Shown here: in pieces, positions 42,202-51,267 of the stretch
Numbering within the stretch: the stretch's first letter is position 1
How the letters are laid out: every line of letters begins with the position of its first letter
NCBI GenBank assembly: GCA_025462865.1
Contig: JAOAPI010000145.1
Coordinates: forward strand, 101,927 to 165,926
Length of the DNA stretch: 64,000 bases
From: Candidatus Sulfotelmatobacter sp.
GTDB lineage: Bacteria > Acidobacteriota > Terriglobia > Terriglobales > Acidobacteriaceae
Direction: 5' to 3'
Position numbers and translations under genes: made by a program
Notes under the pieces: generated by a model
What the model was told of the DNA's origin: nothing
The model's database searches: none
The model's input: only the letters and a program-made list of their open reading frames with translations

Positions 42202-42594
42202 TCAGGAGTTTGGATCTTGGACGCTCTGGACCAACGACAGCAGGCTGGAGTGCAGAGCGTTTTTGCTTGCGGGGGGCAGCTCGATGAAGCGGAAAGGCTG
42301 CAGCCAACCTTGGGTGGCCCACATGGGAAACATGATCTCAGCTCGTTCGCGAATCGTGGTATTACCCAGGTGGAAGATGAACTCAACTTTCAGCTTTTCG
42401 TCGAGCGGCTTCTCCAGGTGCACCAGACCTCCGCTGGTGGAAAGCTGATGCAGTTTACCGCGAACCTGGCGCTGGTTGGGCAATCGAATCAGCGTCAGGA
42501 TCGAGCCCCGAAGCTTGACGCGAAAGGGGCGATCCTGACCCGCAGGCCTGGATATAGATGAATCCAGAGCTCTCGATTCTGGCATCTGCGACAT
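42202..42594 (-). CDS. PilZ-like domain protein
   Basis: A 130-residue protein with a single beta-barrel that resembles PilZ, the c-di-GMP receptor fold. It has an R-rich start (ISRPAGQDRPFRVKLRG) and a motif near the second strand (LHQLSTSGGLVHLEKPL) in the place of the usual D/NxSxxG. The usual RxxxR motif is weak here, so c-di-GMP binding is doubtful. The C-terminus ends in an amphipathic helix. A second, different PilZ-like gene lies just upstream on the same strand, 127 bp away. Confidence 0.72.
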   Translation of the reverse strand: MSQMPESRALDSSISRPAGQDRPFRVKLRGSILTLIRLPNQRQVRGKLHQLSTSGGLVHLEKPLDEKLKVEFIFHLGNTTIRERAEIMFPMWATQGWLQPFRFIELPPASKNALHSSLLSLVQSVQDPNS

Positions 42595-42721
42595 CGTGCT
42601 AAAAGTATTTCACCTCGGCGCACACGGCACGAGGTTACGAAAGAACGGCACCTATCAACGCTTTGGACAGCAGAGTCAGCATGTTGCGGGACCGAAAATC
42701 CAGGAAGACGATTTAGAGTGA

Positions 42722-43180
42722 CTATTTTTTTCGAGGACGGGCTTCGCCTTGATTCGAGAACTTGTTATAGGGCCAGACATTGTTACTTTTCGCTGGGATC
42801 TTTCCTGCATCGCTGGGTCGGGCGGTCACACCGGCGGTTGCATCGCAATTCCAGTCCTCCGGCGGATCGACAATGCCCCATACATTGCCGTGGTTGTACA
42901 GCGCGACGCCAATCAGAAAATATTTGCCATCGTTTCCGAGAGGCAGACAATTCGCGACGCGTCCCGACGCGCTTCCGCCACCTGGGAGGTTGCCGAATAA
43001 TACCGGGGTTTCGAGGGGCAAGGCTTCCGTAGAGCGGAACCCGCAGCCCTGCGGACTTACGACAAGAGCGAGGCACTCGTCAGAGAAAGGATGCCTGCGG
43101 TCCAGGCTGGTGACGATCACCGGAATCTCAACACGCAATCGCGTGCAGCGTCGGGTCGACTTGGGCGTGACTATTTCCAT
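42722..43180 (-). CDS. PilZ-like domain protein with Lys/Arg-rich C-terminal tail
   Basis: A 152-residue protein. The PilZ-like core (about 8-110) has RRCTRLRVEIPVIVTSLD, where Arg residues sit in the RxxxR position, and VVSPQGCGFRSTEALPLETP, where the usual DxSxxG is replaced by SPQGCG. A hydrophobic strand YFLIGVALYN closes the barrel. The C-terminal 40 residues are basic and disordered. c-di-GMP binding is possible on the Arg side but not proven. It pairs with the second PilZ-like gene downstream. Confidence 0.75.
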   Translation of the reverse strand: MEIVTPKSTRRCTRLRVEIPVIVTSLDRRHPFSDECLALVVSPQGCGFRSTEALPLETPVLFGNLPGGGSASGRVANCLPLGNDGKYFLIGVALYNHGNVWGIVDPPEDWNCDATAGVTARPSDAGKIPAKSNNVWPYNKFSNQGEARPRKK

Positions 43181-43368
43181 CGGCGATTTGCTCGGATGGG
43201 GAAGGTCTTGTCCTAACGCTCTACTTTGACAGAAGAGACGGTTGCCGTCAGGACTAAGAAGGACATCGAGGATGACGGAAGTAACCTTGAGGCCAAAAGC
43301 CTAGGCCTGAGCCGCGATCATTGGCTTGGATTGCAGCGTCTTTTGGCTTATAACATGGCTGGACCTTA

Positions 43369-44562
43369 GTGAACCCAGTGCCTGTCATCTCTGTAAACCG
43401 TTCAGCGGCAACTGCTTCAGTTGAGCGCGAGTGGGATTTCTTGTTGGCTGCCAGTTCCACCGGTCAAGAGGAAAGCAGCCTAGGGCGAATGCGGTCTTTG
43501 CTCGAAAAACAGATCGACTGGGAAACTCTGCTTCGCCTGGCGGACGAACACGGCACGTCCTCTATTGTGTACCAGAACTGTTCGAGGCTGGATGACGCAG
43601 TGCCTGCGGCGGTACTGACGTTGCTGCGTGAGCGCTATGAGACGAACATTCACAAGTCACTTTTTCTGGCGCGGGAGCTGATCCGAATTCTGGATTGCCT
43701 TGCTACCCTTGGCATCGAAGCAATTCCTTATAAGGGGCTCGTGTTGTCGGAGGTTTACTACGGCGACATGGCCATGCGCCAGGCCGGCGACGTGGATTTG
43801 TTCGTCCGTAAGCGTGATGTGGAACGAGCGAGGAAAGCAGTTCGCGATTTGGGATATACACCGCGGGTTCTCATACCACATGCCGCCTGGCAGGACTACA
43901 TCGCATCCGGATACGAATGCACTTTCGACAGTCCGGCTGGGAAAAATTTACTGGAATTGCAGTGGGCGCTACAGCCGAGCTTCTACGCCGTAGATTTCGA
44001 CATGGATGGACTATTTGCGCGGGTGGTAGACGTTACCGTAGCGGGCCGCGCGGTGCAAACTCCTTCGCCAGAAGACTTGCTTCTGGTGTTGTCAGTACAC
44101 GCCGCGAAACATGTCTGGGGACGCCTGATCTGGCTGTGCGATATCGCCCAAATTGTAAAACGGGAGGTTTTGAATTGGGATTCGGTGCAGGCTCGTGCGC
44201 GAGAGTTTGGCATTGAGCGCATTTTGCGAATTACGCTGCTGTTAATTAACCGCTTTCTCGCAGAACCGCTTCCTTCGGCGATCGAAAGAGCAGTTGTGGC
44301 CGATAAAGATGCGCGAGCCCTCGCAGATGAAATCGCTGTCGCAGTGAGTCATGGAGTTTCATACGAGGAGCAGCAAGTATCTTATTTTCGGCTGATGATG
44401 CGGATTCGAGAGCGGAGGGGGGACAGGCAGAAATTTCTGACGCGACTTACTTTTACTCCGGGTCCGGGGGAATGGGAGGCGATTCGCCTGCCCAAGATTC
44501 TGTTTCCTCTATATCGAGTGGTGAGGCTGATGCGGCTGGCGGCCAGATTCGCGCGCAGCTAG
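43369..44562 (+). CDS. Uncharacterised nucleotidyltransferase-fold protein
   Basis: A 397-residue protein of the family known as uncharacterised nucleotidyltransferase (PF14907-like). The catalytic patch is visible as PYKGLVLSEVYYGDMAMRQA followed by GDVDLFVRKRD, where the two Asp of DVD would bind magnesium. A helical C-terminal region follows, with VLSVHAAKHVWGRLIWLCDI. Members often lie in capsule or lasso-type peptide clusters, but none is seen here. GTG 43369 is the start. The nearest neighbours are the PilZ-like pair, divergent. Confidence 0.85.
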   Translation: MNPVPVISVNRSAATASVEREWDFLLAASSTGQEESSLGRMRSLLEKQIDWETLLRLADEHGTSSIVYQNCSRLDDAVPAAVLTLLRERYETNIHKSLFLARELIRILDCLATLGIEAIPYKGLVLSEVYYGDMAMRQAGDVDLFVRKRDVERARKAVRDLGYTPRVLIPHAAWQDYIASGYECTFDSPAGKNLLELQWALQPSFYAVDFDMDGLFARVVDVTVAGRAVQTPSPEDLLLVLSVHAAKHVWGRLIWLCDIAQIVKREVLNWDSVQARAREFGIERILRITLLLINRFLAEPLPSAIERAVVADKDARALADEIAVAVSHGVSYEEQQVSYFRLMMRIRERRGDRQKFLTRLTFTPGPGEWEAIRLPKILFPLYRVVRLMRLAARFARS

Positions 44563-44626
44563 AATGCTCAGCGGTCGTAGACGTTCCGTAATGCGGGCTT
44601 GAACGCTTGCTTCGCTGCGCTTCGCG

Positions 44627-44670
44627 GACAGCCGAGGGCCTGCCCTGAGCGGAGTCGAAGGGCGGCTGTC
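44627..44670. repeat. REP-like inverted repeat
   Basis: GACAGCC (44627-44633) and GGCTGTC (44664-44670) enclose a 30-nt loop with the widespread CCTGAGCGGAGTCGAAGGG-type text. It lies in the 125-bp gap between convergent genes. Its arms match the hairpin at 11820-11838. Confidence 0.55.
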
Positions 44671-44687
44671 GCTATGTGGATCGCGCC

Positions 44688-45440
44688 TTAGCGGCTGGCG
44701 AGGCCGCCCGCTGTTTCGCCGCCGTCCATGGTATAGACGTGGCCGGTCGCGTAAGCAGCGTCGTCAGAGGCGAGAAACGCAAAGAGACCCGCGATTTCTT
44801 CGGGCTTGGCGTGGCGACGCAGGGGGATCTTACCGTTTACTTCGCCGAGCATGGCGTCTGTGTACTCGGCCCGCTGCATTGGAGTCAATACATACCCGGG
44901 AGCCACTGCGCAAACGCGAATTTCTGGCGCAAGTTCGAGAGCCATGGAGCGGGTCAACTCGATCACACCGGCTTTGGTTGCGTTGTAGTCCGCATAATAC
45001 GGATAACCCATGATGCCGTTGGTCGAGGCAGTTTGTAGAATGACTCCGCTGCCGCGTTCCTTCATGTGGCGCGCCGCAGTCTGAGCGACGTAGAACACAC
45101 CTGTCAAATTGACGGCGATCAGCTTGTCCCACTCTTCGGGCGTGATGTCGAGGAATTTGTGGCGGATGCTGATGCCGGCATTGTTGATGAGGACGTCGAC
45201 TCCGTCCATTACCCGGACTGCGTCGGCGAACGCAGCTTCCACCTGCATGAGGTCGGTAACATCGGCGATGATGGACTCTGAGATTGCGGGCAACTGGTGA
45301 CGAATTGCTTCACACGCCTTGGGGTCGCGGTCCAGAACGCAGACTCTTGCGCCCTCTTCAAGAAAGCGAGCGGCGGTGGCTGCGCCGATTCCGCTTGCGC
45401 CTCCAGTGATGAGGACTCGTTTGTCTTTCAGGCCGCGCAT
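44688..45440 (-). CDS. Short-chain dehydrogenase/reductase (classical SDR)
   Basis: A 250-residue NAD(P)-dependent oxidoreductase. It has the Rossmann glycine motif (VLITGGASGIGAATAARFL), an Asp after strand 2 (CVLDRDPK), which favours NAD over NADP, NNAGIS, and the catalytic Ser-Tyr-Lys in LQTASTNGIMGYPYYADYNA then TKAG. The substrate cannot be told. It follows the AhpD-like gene on the same strand after 84 bp and may share its transcript. Length and ends are normal. Confidence 0.95.
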   Translation of the reverse strand: MRGLKDKRVLITGGASGIGAATAARFLEEGARVCVLDRDPKACEAIRHQLPAISESIIADVTDLMQVEAAFADAVRVMDGVDVLINNAGISIRHKFLDITPEEWDKLIAVNLTGVFYVAQTAARHMKERGSGVILQTASTNGIMGYPYYADYNATKAGVIELTRSMALELAPEIRVCAVAPGYVLTPMQRAEYTDAMLGEVNGKIPLRRHAKPEEIAGLFAFLASDDAAYATGHVYTMDGGETAGGLASR

Positions 45441-45524
45441 GCAGGGTTCAGAACTTCTATTTGCCGAATCTCATCTTAATCTTGCAGCCGGGATAGGTGT
45501 TAGGCAGCGGGCGGTAACCAGAGA

Positions 45525-46091
45525 TCACTCTCTGCCGACTCCTAGTGCGTCCGCCACTCGATTAATGGAATTGAACCAAGCCGCAATCATTGTGATCTGC
45601 AAGATTCCACGATCGTCAAACCCTACCGCCCGCAGCTTCTCGATGTCGTCTTTCCGAACTTTTGTAGCATCCTTAGTCAACTTCACCACGTAATCCAACA
45701 TCACGCGCTCCTGCGGCGTAATAGGCGCGGTCGTATAGTCTTTTTCCAGCGACTCGACCAACTGCGGGTCCAGCGTGACTCTACGCAGAAACTCTGCGTG
45801 CGACTCGATTCAATACCTGCACCGGTTGGTCACCGAGACCATGGTGGTAATCATTTCATGTTGCCGGCGGCTCAAAGGCAACTGTGGAGACATCAGAGCC
45901 CCAAACGTGGCAAACGAATGATAAAGCGCCTCCGGAATTAACGTGTGCGCCCCCACAATGGACGCCCCTCCAGCATCATCGGGTTGCACCGGATCGCCAT
46001 ACTCTTTCGGATACAGCGCTTTCTGTCTATCGACTGCCTGGCGTAACGTTTCATCTGCTTCCGACATCGGTATGGTTCGAATCCAAGTCAT
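45525..46091 (-). CDS. AhpD-like peroxidase-related protein with in-frame TGA, candidate selenoprotein (CxxU)
   Basis: A single frame of 188 residues with one TGA (45812-45810). Reading through it gives CRY-U-IESH at residues 91-98, the CxxCxxxH active site of the AhpD family, with selenocysteine replacing the second Cys. The N-terminal part ([38 protein letters not shown]) and C-terminal part ([38 protein letters not shown]) are both typical of peroxidase-related AhpD proteins of about 190 residues. A 7-bp hairpin with loop GUU lies 17 nt past the TGA. ATG 46091 is the start; upstream codons look non-coding. A conventional reading would call it truncated. The rest of the selenocysteine machinery would lie elsewhere in the genome. 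Confidence 0.85.
45783..45812 (-). promoter_or_regulatory. Candidate bacterial SECIS hairpin with UGA codon
   Basis: In the transcript, UGA (45812-45810) is followed after 10 nt by ACGCAGA-GUU-UCUGCGU (45799-45783), a perfect 7-bp stem with a 3-nt loop starting with G. In known bacterial SECIS elements the apical loop sits about 16-37 nt after the UGA and has G among its first two bases, as I recall the rules; here the loop begins 17 nt after it. It would recruit SelB. Confidence 0.75.
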
Positions 46092-46252
46092 CGTCGTTGA
46101 CTCCCCCTGCGCTTTCGCATCGGGAAGACTACACTGCTGCCCTTCCCCGGCCAAATAGCACATTCATACTAGAACTCTTTTGTACTTCATCAATTAAGGC
46201 GAATATATTGGGCCGAATCGCCCAAGCAGTGCTCATTTTTTCCCTGATTCCC

Positions 46253-46297
46253 TTGGTAACCCGTTCGTACACTCCCTTTTGGTAACCCTTGGTAACC
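46253..46297 (+). promoter_or_regulatory. Three direct copies of TTGGTAACC upstream of the TPR gene
   Basis: TTGGTAACC occurs at 46253-46261, 46279-46287 and 46289-46297, in one orientation with spacings of 26 and 10 bp, 160-205 bp upstream of the TPR protein gene. The 292-bp gap has no other gene. They could be activator-binding sites or part of a leader. The function is not established. Confidence 0.4.
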
Positions 46298-46456
46298 ACA
46301 CGTTTCTACCCTTGCAGCCGTACAATTGCCCTGTCCGACCGGCCATCTCCAAAAAGGAGTTTGGCCACATGACGCGCCCCGGGATCACTCCCACGGACCG
46401 TCGTCGGTTTCAGCTCAAAAGTTTCTGTCAGACCAGGTTCCGGAGTTCGTACTCAT

Positions 46457-49400
46457 ATGGCGTTCGGTTTCGGATTCAACAAACAGAAGGTGCTCAACGC
46501 TGCGGAGAAGTATGTCCAGCAGGGCAAGATGCAGAACGCCATCGCTGAGTACGAAAAGGTCCTGAAGGCCGATCCCAAAGACCTTACTGTCACCAATACC
46601 GTCGGAGATCTCTACTCGCGCCTCGGTGAAGCCGACAAAGCAACCGAATGTTTCAAGAGTGTGGGCGATGCTTACGCCAATCAGGGTTTCACGGTCAAAG
46701 CCATCGCGATGTACAAGAAGATCAGCAAGCTCAAGCCTTCTCTTGAGAGCGTGCTGAAGCTGGCGGAGCTCTATACGCAGCAGGGACTTTTCAACGATGC
46801 TCGCGCCCAATATCTGCACGTAGCGGAAGAATTCCTGAAATCCGGCGAGCTGGATAACGCAGTCCGCATTTTCCAGAAGATTCTGGAAATGGATCCGGAA
46901 AACACCACCATGCGCGTTCGCCTGGCGGAGGTTTACGTTCGCCTGGGCAAGAAAAATGATGCCTGGCAAATTTTCTCTGCCGCTGCCGAGACTTTGCGCG
47001 CCAAGGGAAACCTGAGCGGAGCGGAAGAAGTTCTACAGCGCATGCTAACGCTCGACCCCGGCAACAGCTATGCCCTGCTCATCCAGGGCCGTATTTTGAT
47101 CGAGGCCGGCGATGCGGAAGCCGCCATCCAATCGTTCCAGAAAGTCTCCAATCTCGATTCCAATCCTGAAGGTCTTCGTGATCTTCTGAAAGCTTATTTG
47201 AAGACCGGCCGCCTCTCCGATGCCGGAACTCTGGCCAATAAGCTCCAGTCGGTTCACAACGACCTCACTGCCGTCTCCTCTTTCGCTGACGCTCTCATGC
47301 AGGCAGGACAGTATGAGAACGCGCTCCAGGTCTACGATCAGCATGCGGACCGGCTGCTGGCTGAAGATTCCGCGAAGGTTCTAAAGAATCTTCATTCCGT
47401 CATCGGACACGTACGCGAAAATTCCGCGTCACTCGAGAAACTCCTCGCCCTTTTTCAGAAAGCTGGAGACACCACTCACATTAGCGAAGTCATTGAGCTG
47501 CTGGCTCACGCTTCGGTGCAGGCGGGCCAACTGCCCCGCGCCCGGGACCTCTATCAGAAGCTCGCCACTATGGAGCCTGGCAATCCCCTGCATATGGACA
47601 ACTACCAGCAGGTGGTCAACCAGCTCGGCGGATCCTCGGCGGCAAAATATATTTCCCCCGACGAAGCTGCTGTGATTGTCGACGAACTGGAAGCCACAGC
47701 CCCTTCCATCCACCAGCACTATTCAGATGCTGTTGCCCTCGCCATTCGATCGGCGCTTACGGATGCCGAGCTCTTCATTTCGTACAACATGCCGGCCAAG
47801 GCTCTTGGCCCGCTCATGGCGGCAATGCCCCAGGCGCCTACGGATCTCCGCCTGAATCAGCGACTGGCCGCTTTGCACACTCGCGCAGGTCGTTTCGCCG
47901 AAGCCGGCGTCTGCTGCCGCACTTTACAGAACATTTATTCTGAAGCCGGATATCCCGAAGAGGCAACGCGCTACGCGGAGCTTGCCGATCGCTATGAGGA
48001 TCGCTCGGTTGCGGCGGGGGCCGCTTCCTCTGATGCCATCGCGGAGCATGTGCCTTCCGCGGACCAATCGGCTCCAGACGAAATATCAGTGCCAGCTGCC
48101 GCGACGGCTCCATGGCCCGCAGCGCCGCCCCAGTCCACGGAAGAATCTGAATTCGCGGTCATCGCGAATCAAGATGACCACCAGATCGACGAGCATGCGT
48201 CGACGGCAAAATCTCCCGCCGCCCCTGCGGAGATCGATCTTTCCTCTGAGTGGGACGACTCGATCACTGTCGAAACCGACTCTGTGGCAACAGAAACAGC
48301 AGAGGCTGAGGGCAGTAATGCCGTAGATGAACAACACGTTCTAGTAGCTAAGAGCGACTCACACAAGACCGCTGAAACCATTGAAGAATTCCGTTTTTAT
48401 CTTGAGCATGGCATGCCCGAGCAAGCCTCGGCGGCGTTCACGAAGATTCAATCTCTTACCCAGGACGAAGCGACGCTCAGCACCCTGCGCGCCGAAATGA
48501 AGGCGGCTGCGCAGAAATCCTCCGAAGAGGAGGAAGCTCCCGCTGTCGAAGCTCCTGCCGAATTCGCCATCGACGAGCCTGCGGTGGAATTCGCCGTCGA
48601 TGAGGCGCCTGCAGCCATCGACGAACCGCCGCCTGTTGTCGAAACACCTTCGATCGAATCGCACGCTCCCGTGATGGAAGAGCCAGTTCCATCGGCGCTG
48701 CATGCTGAGCCCGCGCCTGTGCCGCATCCAGTCGATGAAGCTCCAGTCGCCCCGGCGCCGGACGTGCTTCAAGAATTCGTTTCGGATCTCGAGTCTTCAC
48801 TGGGCGACACTTTTCTTTCAGGCGCGGTAGCACACGAACCGGAGCCTGCGGTTGAACGTGCGTCGACAGAGGCGTCAAAACCGGCTACAACCGAACTCGA
48901 GCCCATCGGCAACGCCGCACCCACTACTTTTGGACTGCCTCAAGCAGAACCCATGGGAGAGTTCGTCGCGGATATTGAAGCTTCGTTGGGGGACGACTTT
49001 CTCAAAGATGCTCCCGTGCCTGAACCTCAGGCTGCATCGCCGAGTAAGCCTATTCCCCAGACTCATGCTGCGCCCCCGGTTAAAGTTCCCAATGCACCCC
49101 TCGCACAGCAATGGCCCGTGCCGCCGGTTGCACCCTCTGTTCCAGTAAGCGCCCCGGTAGCAACCAATGCTGCGGCGGCTTCCGCCTCTTCGGGAGTGCC
49201 TGTTTCACACCGAACGGCTGTTCCGGCCCCGGCCGCGCCCATAGCGCACAAGCCGCCCATCTCTCAAATTATTCCCGGCGCAGCAGCCGCCAAATCTTCT
49301 CCATTTAGCGAGGACGCCGGCGTCGACCTCGCGGAAATGTTCGGCGAGCTCAAACACGATCTCGAAGCTGGGGCAGCCACTACAGAAGAGGATCCGGAAA

Positions 49401-49768
49401 CCCACTACAACCTCGGCATCGCCTTCCGGGAAATGGGCCTGCTCGATGAAGCCATCGGCGAATTGCAGAAGACCTGCCAGGCGGTTGACCGCGGACATCC
49501 ATTCCCGCAAGTCATGCAAACTTATACCTGGTTAGCCCAATGCTTCCTCGACAAAGGCGTGCCCGAGGCCGCCATCCGCTGGTACCAGAAAGCTCTCGCC
49601 GCTCCGGCCATTGATGAAGAAACGCGCACCGCTCTCCACTATGAGCTAGCTTCCGCCTACGAGACCGCGGGCGACAAACCTGCCGCCCTCAAGAATTTCA
49701 TGGAAGTCTACGGCCGCAACATCGATTATCGCGATGTCGCCGAGCGCATCAAGCCCCTTAAGACGTAA
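46457..49768 (+). CDS. Large TPR protein with long Pro/Ala/Glu-rich linker
   Basis: An 1103-residue protein. The N-terminal half (1-540) is packed with TPR-like helix pairs, for example NAIAEYEKVLKADPKDLTVT, DNAVRIFQKILEMDPENTTM and ENALQVYDQHADRLL. From about 545 to 955 the chain is Ala/Pro/Glu-rich and probably disordered. It holds two copies of an internal motif, EFVSDLESSLGDTF and EFVADIEASLGDDF. A second TPR block (about 975-1103) starts with THYNLGIAFREMGLLDEAIG and ends MEVYGRNIDYRDVAERIK. Such layouts occur in scaffold proteins of motility and secretion complexes, but no partner is visible. No signal peptide, so it is probably cytoplasmic. Confidence 0.9.
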   Translation: MAFGFGFNKQKVLNAAEKYVQQGKMQNAIAEYEKVLKADPKDLTVTNTVGDLYSRLGEADKATECFKSVGDAYANQGFTVKAIAMYKKISKLKPSLESVLKLAELYTQQGLFNDARAQYLHVAEEFLKSGELDNAVRIFQKILEMDPENTTMRVRLAEVYVRLGKKNDAWQIFSAAAETLRAKGNLSGAEEVLQRMLTLDPGNSYALLIQGRILIEAGDAEAAIQSFQKVSNLDSNPEGLRDLLKAYLKTGRLSDAGTLANKLQSVHNDLTAVSSFADALMQAGQYENALQVYDQHADRLLAEDSAKVLKNLHSVIGHVRENSASLEKLLALFQKAGDTTHISEVIELLAHASVQAGQLPRARDLYQKLATMEPGNPLHMDNYQQVVNQLGGSSAAKYISPDEAAVIVDELEATAPSIHQHYSDAVALAIRSALTDAELFISYNMPAKALGPLMAAMPQAPTDLRLNQRLAALHTRAGRFAEAGVCCRTLQNIYSEAGYPEEATRYAELADRYEDRSVAAGAASSDAIAEHVPSADQSAPDEISVPAAATAPWPAAPPQSTEESEFAVIANQDDHQIDEHASTAKSPAAPAEIDLSSEWDDSITVETDSVATETAEAEGSNAVDEQHVLVAKSDSHKTAETIEEFRFYLEHGMPEQASAAFTKIQSLTQDEATLSTLRAEMKAAAQKSSEEEEAPAVEAPAEFAIDEPAVEFAVDEAPAAIDEPPPVVETPSIESHAPVMEEPVPSALHAEPAPVPHPVDEAPVAPAPDVLQEFVSDLESSLGDTFLSGAVAHEPEPAVERASTEASKPATTELEPIGNAAPTTFGLPQAEPMGEFVADIEASLGDDFLKDAPVPEPQAASPSKPIPQTHAAPPVKVPNAPLAQQWPVPPVAPSVPVSAPVATNAAAASASSGVPVSHRTAVPAPAAPIAHKPPISQIIPGAAAAKSSPFSEDAGVDLAEMFGELKHDLEAGAATTEEDPETHYNLGIAFREMGLLDEAIGELQKTCQAVDRGHPFPQVMQTYTWLAQCFLDKGVPEAAIRWYQKALAAPAIDEETRTALHYELASAYETAGDKPAALKNFMEVYGRNIDYRDVAERIKPLKT

Positions 49769-49869
49769 AATAGCCGGATGGGTTTCGTTCCTCACTTACA
49801 CGCCGTGCCCCATTTTCCAAACAGCTTTGTCCTCCGTCTCCGCTTCGTTGCGGCCGATCGGAGCGCCGA

Positions 49870-50229
49870 GTGACCCCAGACCCCAAGCTGCCCTTCGATG
49901 AAGGTGTTACTGTGCCTGCTCAACCTGCGTCAACTCAACCGGTCGGCACCACGGTCCTTGATTCGGGGAGCGCCACGCACCAGCCTTTGCAACTTTGGCT
50001 GCACCGCGCTTCCGTCTTTCTTTTCGTCCTCATCAGCGCCGTCGCCGGTGTCCTGCTCGTGATTCTGCCCTGGACCCCGGAGTGGACCGACAATTACCTT
50101 CTTCTTTCGTATCCCTGGCTCCGCACGTTGATCTCGACCGGGTTTTTTCGTGGGCTGTGCAGCGGCTTGGGATTACTCGACATTTGGATCGGCTTCTGGG
50201 AAGCTCTCCACTATCATGAACATCAGTAA
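49870..50229 (+). CDS. Small membrane protein of unknown function
   Basis: A 119-residue protein starting at GTG 49870 with a polar N-terminus (TPDPKLPFDEGVTVPAQPAS) and two membrane helices (about residues 48-66 and 80-108), the second with a conserved-looking GLGLLDIWIGFWEALHYHEH end. The His-rich finish could contact metal or lipid. It follows the TPR gene after 101 bp and precedes the LOG gene. The family is not recognised. Confidence 0.72.
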   Translation: MTPDPKLPFDEGVTVPAQPASTQPVGTTVLDSGSATHQPLQLWLHRASVFLFVLISAVAGVLLVILPWTPEWTDNYLLLSYPWLRTLISTGFFRGLCSGLGLLDIWIGFWEALHYHEHQ

Positions 50230-50350
50230 TCGCAAATGATTCGGGTGTCCCGCAGGAGGGCTTCCTGAGGTTTCGCATTGCTCGAGTTAAGAAGTTTGCA
50301 TCTTAGAACCCTGCATCTCAGAATGTTGTATTCAGAACGCGGTTCCCTAA

Positions 50351-51232
50351 ATGGTCGAAAAACTCAAACCCGCCCCGCTGGCATATGAAAATCATTCGTT
50401 CCTCAGCAGTCCGGATGGACGCATTCTTCGAATCCTGGCCGAATATCAGGAACCCCTCTCGCGCTTTCGGCGCGAGCAGATTCAGGACACTGTAGTATTT
50501 TTCGGCTCGGCTCGCTTCCAGGGAGGCGCTGCCGCCCAAAAAAATCTTTCCGCCCTAAAGAACGCCGTGAAAGGAACTCCCGCCGAGCAGGAGAAGGAAT
50601 TAAAGCGCGCGCTCGCGGCCGTCGAAATGGCCCGGTATTATGAAGATGCGCGGCAACTGGCACACCTTCTTACCAAGTGGTCGATTCAAATTCCCGCCCG
50701 CCGCCGGCGGTTTGTCGTCACCACCGGCGGAGGCCCCGGCATAATGGAGGCCGCCAACCTGGGAGCTCACGAAGCCGGAGGCAAGAGTATCGGACTCAAC
50801 ATCAATCTCCCTTTCGAGCAGAATCCGAATCCCTACATCACGCCTTCATTAAACTTTGAATTTCACTACTTCTTCATGCGTAAATTCTGGTTTGCGTACC
50901 TCGCTAAAGCGCTGGTGATCTTTCCCGGAGGCTTTGGCACCATCGACGAACTTTTCGAAATTCTCACCCTCGCCCAGACCGACAAGCTGGCCAAGAAAAT
51001 CCTGGTGGTCATCTACGGCAGCGAATACTGGCATCGCATCATGAACTTCCAGGCGTTCGTCGACGCGGGCACCGTCTCGCCCGAAGACTTGAACCTGTTT
51101 AAATTCGTCGACACTCCCGAGGACGCTTTTACTTTCCTTCGTGACGGTTTGACGGAGTACCACCTTGGCGGCCAGCCGAAAAAAGCAAGAGAACAGGAAG
51201 TTCTCCCCGAGATCGCAAAAACCAGGCCGTGA
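50351..51232 (+). CDS. LOG family (lysine-decarboxylase-like) Rossmann-fold protein
   Basis: A 293-residue member of the LOG superfamily, whose plant members free active cytokinins from nucleotides; bacterial members are mostly phosphoribohydrolases or of unknown role. Both motifs are present: FVVTTGGGPGIMEAANLGAH and LVIFPGGFGTIDELFEILT. A longer N-terminal extension (about 60 residues) and a charged tail suit the TIGR00730-like long group. ATG 50351 is the start. No cytokinin or nucleotide-salvage context is present. Confidence 0.92.
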   Translation: MVEKLKPAPLAYENHSFLSSPDGRILRILAEYQEPLSRFRREQIQDTVVFFGSARFQGGAAAQKNLSALKNAVKGTPAEQEKELKRALAAVEMARYYEDARQLAHLLTKWSIQIPARRRRFVVTTGGGPGIMEAANLGAHEAGGKSIGLNINLPFEQNPNPYITPSLNFEFHYFFMRKFWFAYLAKALVIFPGGFGTIDELFEILTLAQTDKLAKKILVVIYGSEYWHRIMNFQAFVDAGTVSPEDLNLFKFVDTPEDAFTFLRDGLTEYHLGGQPKKAREQEVLPEIAKTRP

Positions 51233-51267
51233 GATTGGGTAGGTTTACGTTCGGACCTTGAATTCCG

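Noticed and set aside
42632..42655. GGTTACGAAAGAACGGC as an eighth operator copy
   Set aside because: Only the left nine bases match; the right arm is out of register.
45810..46091. Interpretation of the AhpD-like gene as a truncated pseudogene
   Set aside because: The frame continues without shift, both parts are family-like, and TGA falls on the active-site Cys column with a hairpin behind it.
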